A DNA stretch of 64,000 nucleotides from Cololabis saira (lineage: Eukaryota; Chordata; Actinopteri; Beloniformes; Belonidae). The notes beneath the pieces are model-generated. The model had not been told where the DNA came from, did not search any database, and was given only the letters and a program-made list of their open reading frames with translations. The stretch covers positions 9,435,625 to 9,499,624 of the forward strand of contig NC_084599.1 of the NCBI RefSeq assembly GCF_033807715.1, read 5' to 3'. The position numbers and the translations under genes were made by a program. Below are positions 58,231 to 64,000 of this stretch, piece by piece. How positions within the stretch are numbered: position 1 is the stretch's first letter; each line of letters begins with the position of its first letter.

Positions 58231-59223
58231 TTTGAAAACCACGTTTTTTATGGTGCAAAAAAAAAAAAAAGAAAAAGGAAAAAAAAAAAAAGCATATACA
58301 CGTCGCTACGATGCACTTATTCTTCTCTTTTGTTTTATTTGTACCGGTTGTTGCAGAGGAGATGCTGTTGAGCGGAGGTGCATTTTATTACCTTGTAGTT
58401 TCTTAAGAGTAAGAGAGCACTTAAGAAATGCGGAGTATTTCAATGTTGCTTTGAGATTGTGATTTTTTCAGGGTGAATAACTCATTCCCGAGTACCGGTT
58501 ACGAGCATTAAGTGGAAATGGTGTTGTTAAACCTCGTCACACGTCGGTCAAATACACTGGATTTTCTTTTTGTGGCACAAAAAAATGAACGTTGATTGTT
58601 TAACATTTCTCTAATTTCCTCTCAAAAGTATTACGTTTCTGGATAGGCTGGATTTGTTTCTACTGAAGCTTAGATATGTTTTCTTTGTTTTTGTACGAGT
58701 GGTGAGGCCAAAGCATTATAATACGGTACGGACAGATTGTGAAGTATGTGACCATGTGAACAAGGGGCAGTTATTTCATGTAGCCATATATAGGCAAAAA
58801 GTGCTCTTGATGCAGTGTTTTACAGTTAGATGATACCATGACTGATGTTTTACTCGTTTATTACTGTGGTTTTGACATTTTCTTTTCAATGCAGGCTTCT
58901 GTTCTTGCAGCTCATGCCAAGCACAAGTATTTTGGTTGTTTTAACTCATGAACCATGTTTTGGTAAATATTAATTTCCTTTAATATCTAACAAAACACCG
59001 GATGTAAATGTATATAGATCTGTATAGTCTCCTTAAAGGAACTGCATGACTCCCATAAACCGTTCACAGGAGTGGATAAAGTGTGTTTACCAGTTGTTAG
59101 CACAAAGCTGTGTTTCATGTAGTGCGCATTACTAGAGAGCAGAGAGCCACTGCAGATTCATATTTTTGTACAATGTATGTAAATATGTGGCAATTTATCA
59201 AGGGTCATTCAATATAAATTTGA

Positions 59224-59229
59224 AATAAA
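59224..59229 (+). terminator. tp63: Poly(A) signal of tp63 alpha/beta
   Basis: Canonical AATAAA about 1.1 kb past the alpha stop, followed by a GT-rich stretch (TTTCTTTGTGTCC) that fits a downstream element. Confidence 0.7.
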
Positions 59230-59519
59230 TATCCATTCTTGCTGTATTGCATGTCCACCTTTTCTTTGTGTCCAATTATTCACCTCTTAAAGAAATCCAC
59301 ATTTGAGCTTTGTCCTTGTTTTATTGCGACACCGTCCTGCAGACATTTACGGTGCATTGTAGCGATGACAGTGACATCAACAAAACATCTTAATTCTGCT
59401 AGCCGTTTAAGCAAAGTAAAGAAAATGAGGTTTTTTTCTAGTCTCAAAAGTTTTTTTTTTTAAAAACAAGATACGTTAAATCAAATCAAGCTTATTCACA
59501 CTGTGCCTTCATGCTCCTG

Positions 59520-59525
59520 TTTATT
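59520..59525 (-). terminator. zbtb11: Poly(A) signal candidate of zbtb11
   Basis: TTTATT on the plus strand (AATAAA on the minus strand), about 155 nt after the zbtb11 stop. A second candidate is at 59320-59325. The nearer one leaves roughly 270 bp between the two genes' 3' ends. Confidence 0.55.
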
Positions 59526-59678
59526 TACATAGAACTGTGTCTGAAAGAGGAACAACAGTTCTGGGCTAAACAGACAGGATCACTTATGTACACCTCAATA
59601 AAAATAGGCAGGTTTCATTCAGTATTTATACATTTTATACAGCCTGGGAAGAGACGGTGAGTCTGTCAGTCCTCAGCA

Positions 59679-60256
59679 TCACTCCACCTCTGCCACCTCG
59701 GCCACGTGAGCCACCTCGGCCACGTGAGCCACCTCGGCCACCTCCACCTCCATGGTCTGAATCCCCTCGGCAGCGTCCTCAGGCTTGGCCTCCGTGAGCC
59801 CCTGCTGGGCCAGGACGTAGTTCACCACCTGCATGATGCCCTGGTCCGAGAGCGTGGCCATGCTGCCGTCGCTCACCGCCTGCACGGCCTGGACGGCCTC
59901 CACCGCCTCCACCGTCTCCTCCGTGATCAGCACCGTCTCGATCTCCTCGGCGGGCTGCGGCTGGGCGGGCCGGAGCTCGGGCGGCAGGTCTGACGTCAGG
60001 ATGCTGACGGCGTGCTCCACCTGCGTGCCCTGGTTGTGGAACTGCAGCGTGTCCTTCTCCAGCATGATCTTCCCCGGCAGGCTGTCCACGTGGTACTTGG
60101 CCATGTGCTTGCGGAGGGTCCGCGCGTCGATGTGGGCCTCCTGGCACATGGGGCACACGTACGGCCGCTCGCCCGTGTGGGTGCGGACGTGGCGTTTGAG
60201 GGAGCGGGCGTCGGCCCAGGCCACGCCGCACGTCAGACATTCAAAGGGTTTCACTC
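59679..60256 (-). CDS. zbtb11: zbtb11 terminal exon
   Basis: Encodes 192 residues: the last two fingers, the conserved tail, and an acidic low-complexity C terminus that ends EVAHVAEVAHVAEVAEVE. It is very GC-rich, so long antisense frames exist but have no splice or homology support. Confidence 0.9.
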
Positions 60257-62125
60257 CTGCGGGAAATGAGCAGAAAACTGGATGTGAGACGTCGCTACAA
60301 TCACAGGTCCAGGATCTCATCTCCTGGGTAACCTAGGAAACAGTTGCAAGCTTAAACAAGAAATGTTGATTTTTTTTTTTCTTCCCTTTCATCTTGTTCT
60401 GTACAAGCCGAAATAAAGATTAATTAATTCATTCATTCATAAAGGTACGGAAGAGTATTGGGGCCAGGAGAAAAATAAAAATAATATTTTAGAGGAGGAA
60501 GATTTTTTTTTCATTATGCACTTCGAGAAAAAAGTCGAAATGTCGAGAAAAAAGTCGAAAAGTCGAGATTAATGTTGAAGTAGAATTTCGAGAAAAAAGT
60601 CCCAATGTCGAGAAAAAAGTCGAAATGTTGAGAAAAAAGTCACAATTTCGTGAATAAAGTCGAAATGTTGAGAAAAGTCGAAATTTTAAGAAAAAGTCGA
60701 AACGTCGAGAAAAAAGTCGAAATGTTGAGAAAAAAGGCGAAATTTCAACTTTTTTCTCGAAATTGTATTTCAACATTCCGACTTTTTTCTCGACATTTCG
60801 TCTTTTTTCTCGAAGTGCACAATAAAAAAAAATCTTCCACTCTCAAATTTTTTTTCTCTTGCCTGGCCCTAATACTCCTCCATATAAAGGGGACCTATTA
60901 TGAAAACCAGTTTTTCTCTTGCTTTAACATACCGTATATAAAGTGGTCTCCCCTCAGCCTGCCAACTCTGTGTTTGTACAGCCGCCCCGATGAGCCGTCC
61001 AGTGTGATGTGGATCTACGAGCCGTTCAGATTCTGCTCCCTTTCGTTACGTAACCAAAATGCAATTTGCATCGGTTGGCCTCCGATGCGTGAAACCACGC
61101 CCACAACTAACTCTACCGGCCGGAGCTTCCGCCATTTTTTTGTAGCGGTGTATCGCGTCATTCAGACAGCCAATCAGCACAGAGCCTCATTATCATAGCC
61201 CCGCCCACTCAGAATCCCACATAGATAATGAGGTTAGAGCAGGGTTCGGTAACCCGCGGCTCTAGAGCCGCATGCGGCTCTTTAGCGCCGCCCTAGTGGC
61301 TCCTGGAGCTTTTTCAAAAATGTTTGACCTTTTTTTCTCCTTTTTTCCTCTTTTTCTCTTTTTTTTCCTTTCCTTTTTAATCTCGACATTTCGACTTTTT
61401 ACTCGAAATTTCAACTTTTTTTCTCGAATTTTCAACTTTTTTCTCGAGATTTGAACTTTTTTCTCGAGATTGTACTTCAACATTAATCTCGACATTTCAA
61501 CTTTTTCTCAACATTTCGACTTATTTCTCGAAGTGCATAATGAAAAAAAAAATCTCCCCCAGTTATAACTAATATAGAAACATGCAGCATGTGTTGCCTT
61601 CACCCTAAGGCTTATACAAGTGTGCGGCTCCAGAGGTCCAATATGGCTCTTTCAACATTTTGGGTTGCCGACCCCTGGGTTAGAGACTGGGAGGTCAGAG
61701 ACATGGCTCAGAGGTTGAATTTCTAATTTATCTAGCAAAAACAATCAAAAGCTTGTTTTTAAGACATCCAAGGCCTGTTTAAAATAGGTATTAGATGCCA
61801 TAATATGTCCCCTTTAAATATTTCACATATCTAAACCGTCCACTGCTACACCGCTTTCTCTGAGCTCTGTTCGTGTGCAGAAACCTCCATAGAACGAGGA
61901 AAGGTCCAAAAACCTATAAGAGCGTCCTAAATGAGTGCTGAGAGCTCACCCTGGTGGTTGTTGATGTGGCGTCTGTACTCTCGGAGCTGCGTGAACTTCC
62001 GGCCGCAGTGCTCACACTCCCTCTCCAGGTTCTGCTTCACTCTGCCCTTCTTGCCGTGCGTGGCTTTCTTCACGTGTCTCCTGTACAGAGCCTTCTCAAA
62101 GAACTCTTTCCCACAGACGTTGCAC
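59679..62125 (-). CDS. zbtb11: Zinc finger and BTB domain protein 11, C-terminal part (two exons)
   Basis: C2H2 zinc-finger nuclear protein of the BTB/ZBTB transcription factor family. Exons 62125-61950 (176 bp; acceptor tctccgcag, donor G|gtgagc) and 60256-59679 (acceptor ttcccgcag) join in phase and encode the last 250 residues. Four fingers follow in order: CNVCGKEFFEKALYRRHVKK, CEHCGRKFTQLREYRRHINN, CLTCGVAWADARSLKRHVRT and CPMCQEAHIDARTLRKHMAK, each completed by its final His. The tail has KIMLEKDTLQFHNQGTQ and LSDQGIMQVVNYVLAQQ, which I recognise as the conserved ZBTB11 C terminus. The N-terminal BTB and earlier fingers lie beyond the window. The extreme C terminus carries a species-specific AEVAHV repeat. 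Tail-to-tail with tp63. Naming rests on recognised tail motifs, without a search. Confidence 0.88.
60449..60882. mobile_element. Palindromic element (GAGTATTGGGGCCAGG family) in the zbtb11 intron
   Basis: The left end GGAAGAGTATTGGGGCCAGG and right end TGGCCCTAATACTCCTCC are inverted repeats. The middle is an array of about 20-bp GTCGAGAAAAAAGTCGAAAT units that switches strand near 60745, making a large palindrome. No duplication is resolved. Confidence 0.75.
60888..61813. mobile_element. TTAA-target transposon in the zbtb11 intron, with nested hAT
   Basis: Begins AGGGGACCTATTATG and ends CATAATATGTCCCCT, then TTAA at 61814-61817; the left flank reads ATAA. Shares interior phrases with 7750-9459 (CCAATCAGCACAGAGCCTCA). 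Interrupted by the hAT at 61240-61677. Confidence 0.82.
61240..61677. mobile_element. hAT MITE nested in a TTAA element
   Basis: Ends CAGGGTTCGGTAACC and GGTTGCCGACCCCTG, with an exact 8-bp duplication GGTTAGAG at 61232-61239 and 61678-61685. Inverted relative to the copy at 9949-10275. The interior carries TTTTCTCGAAATTTCAAC-type units. Confidence 0.93.
61950..62125 (-). CDS. zbtb11: zbtb11 penultimate exon
   Basis: Encodes two C2H2 fingers separated by KKATHGKKGRVKQNLERE. Splice sites are canonical on both sides on the minus strand. The next upstream exon is not found before the window edge. Confidence 0.9.
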
Positions 62126-62300
62126 CTGCGGAGACGGACACACTCGTCACAGCGATACACACTCCCAACGCCCACGTGGCTACCAGTGATGGGGCTTTTA
62201 CGGCCCTAATTTATCTATTATTTTGTCTACTAGGCCCTTTGAGTCATAGTTGCCTCTGGTTAAATGCCTGAAGCTTGAGAAGGCGACATCTCCAAATTAT

Positions 62301-63267
62301 AGGGGTGTAACGATACACTAATCTCACGATACAGTACGATACACGATATTGAGGTCACAATAACGATAAGATATTATAGCAGTATCTTTTTAACAACCTT
62401 GAATGAGGAACATATGACTGGAAAAAATGGTCTTTTATTTGAAAGACACAAAATACAAAACAATGCTGTTCATTTGCCCTATTGTTACAGTTTGTAATGC
62501 TTTATAACTGTTTAAGATTTAAAGAGAAAGCCAGGCCAACCATTTTCCACAAACTGAACTAAAAGTAAATGTCAGGTTTGCATTATGATCTTCAGTTTCA
62601 TACAAGTTAAAATATTTTGCCAGAAAACTGAATAGTTTCTCTCATGTATGATTTGACTTTTTTCTTTTCCAGCTTTCCAACTAAAATGAAATAAATAAAA
62701 GTAAATAAATACATACAATTTTACATCCTAAAAATGATTGATTCATGCTCACCTTATAAGTGTAAGAGGAGATTTATTTTTGATAAGAAGGTTATTTTGG
62801 TAATTCAGGATTGATTATTTTATAAATATATTATTTATATTCTGATGTAAATCAGGGACTATAATGACACTAGTCAGTTTATCTGTAGTTGTTAATATGT
62901 TTTAGATTGGGCGGAGTGATACAGCACTAGGTGCTGTGTTGATGATCTAAAATCCTACGCTGTTGAGGGACATTAAAGTACACTGGAACTCAGCAGAAGT
63001 TGTCCTCTGTTTATCCTACTCACGACCCGAAAAAGGTTTAATTTAATAAGGTAAGGCTTAACTCTACACCAGACTTACTTAAGTAAAAGTTCAGAGCTCA
63101 AAACCCTGCAAGAGTCCCGTGATCGGGACCGCAAAAACCGTTACTAGTCAACACAATAGATTAATATTAATAACCCAATATCGCGATAAACTTTGTCACC
63201 TCCACGACACGTATCGTGACGTTTTTGTATCACGAAATTTTGTGGCATGATATATTGTTACACCCCT
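62301..63267. mobile_element. Element with AGGGGTGTAACGATAC ends in a zbtb11 intron
   Basis: The left end AGGGGTGTAACGATAC and right end TATTGTTACACCCCT are inverted repeats, with CACGATA/TATCGTG phrases near both. The 967-bp AT-rich interior has no coding frame. I see no clear target duplication. Confidence 0.78.
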
Positions 63268-64000
63268 AAAGTAAAAATGTCTCCAACAGTTCAACTTCTC
63301 TGGTGGAAAGGGTGTGAAGGTCACAGACACACTATTTATGAAACCACATACTATTCTAATCAGTGTGTGTTGATTCGGCCAAAATTAAAAAGGTATCCCA
63401 TAATGCAGCCGCAATCACTTTGGTCACATCACAGCTAAAAGCAGCAGCCTGCCACCAACACCATAGTGTACTACAAATGATAACAGATGACATCGTTTGG
63501 CTGACATACTACGTGCTGGTGACTCCCAGAATGCATTATTCCTCCACACGGCACATGTGACTAACAGGGTAGAGGATTTTAAAACGACACAGTCACATCT
63601 TGTGTTGGGTTTGTGTAGAGCTGTGTATCGATTCAAATGTCAAGAATCGATTCGATTCCGATTCTTAAGATTCAGAATCGATTATCACCATTTGATCCGA
63701 TTCGATATTGATTTGGGTTAGTGTTGCCTGGATTATATGACTGTAAAATAACTATTGAAATAATAATTTCACAATAATTATTGTGAAATAACTAAGAAAT
63801 AAATAACTCAAATAGGCATTTCAATATCCATTTAAAGTGCAAAAAAAGAAAGAAATTGCAACAGCTCAAGCAGTAAACAAATTATTTTAGCTTGTCTGAT
63901 TTATTCTGTCACCAGACACACAGCCTACCATGAAGCACCCGGCATTTTTCAGATATTTCATGACAAACCGTGTCCGATAACAGAGAAACCGCTCCTCTCC
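63268..64000. other. Right edge: presumed zbtb11 intron with repeat fragment
   Basis: No zbtb11 exon is recognised. At 63618-63720, TGTATCGATTCAAATGTCAA and repeated AATCGATTCGATT phrases look like the left end of another dispersed DNA element, whose right end is not in view. Confidence 0.5.

Larger units (their letters stand above)
58113..59245 (+). other. tp63: tp63 alpha/beta 3' UTR
   Basis: About 1.1 kb from the alpha stop to just past the AATAAA at 59224. It starts GC-rich with ACCCCAA/CCTCAACC phrases, then two A-rich runs near 58258-58292, then AT-rich unique sequence. It contains candidate miR-203 sites (58224-58230 and weaker ones). The end point is inferred from the poly(A) signal. 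Confidence 0.7.

Noticed and set aside
59833..60336. Plus-strand open frames of up to 167 codons
   Set aside because: Antisense shadow of the GC-rich zbtb11 terminal exon, which has zinc-finger motifs and splice sites on the minus strand.
60449..60882. CRISPR-like regularly spaced repeats
   Set aside because: Units are contiguous without unique spacers and reverse strand in the middle; it is a transposon palindrome in a vertebrate genome.

Overview
The window is teleost genomic DNA, probably from a percomorph-type fish. It has vertebrate spliced genes with GT-AG introns, no bacterial-style operons, and many fish-type interspersed repeats: hAT, Tc1/mariner-like, PIF/Harbinger-like and TTAA-site DNA elements, a tRNA-headed SINE, L2/CR1-type LINE pieces and Ty3/gypsy remnants. 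Gene names come from protein motifs recognised by eye; no database search was possible.

Layout. (1) 1-23.7 kb: gene-poor flank made mostly of unique sequence plus a stack of transposable elements, several with visible target-site duplications (TSDs). No convincing host gene was found there. (2) 23,765-58,112, plus strand: a complete tp63 gene (tumour protein p63). Thirteen coding exons plus an internal delta-N first exon and a gamma terminal exon were mapped to splice sites with consistent phase. They give TAp63alpha of 672 aa, deltaNp63alpha of 580 aa, gamma forms of 464 and 372 aa, and a predictable beta form. The domain order is TAD, DNA-binding domain, tetramerisation domain, PY motif, SAM, and transactivation-inhibitory tail. 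(3) About 59.2-59.5 kb: a short tail-to-tail gap with poly(A) signals of both genes. (4) 59,679-62,125, minus strand: the last two coding exons of zbtb11 (four C2H2 fingers and the conserved C-terminal tail). The rest of that gene lies beyond the right edge. (5) 62.3-64 kb: transposon-derived sequence.

How it works together. tp63 is a dual-promoter transcription factor gene. A distal promoter makes TA forms (exons 1-3), and an intronic promoter near 35.8 kb with a TATA-like box makes delta-N forms. Alternative 3' ends (gamma exon at 54.6 kb, exon 13 skipping for beta, full exon 14 for alpha) diversify the C terminus. The alpha 3' UTR carries a strong match to the miR-203 seed.

Points worth following up: human exons 5 and 6 are one exon here; two hydrophobic anchor positions of the TA transactivation helix are substituted; the gamma tail is short; two CTTC-expanded terminal-repeat elements flank the fused DNA-binding exon; intron 9 is about 95% a LINE with a nested hAT; and the left flank and zbtb11 intron hold datable nests of transposons.
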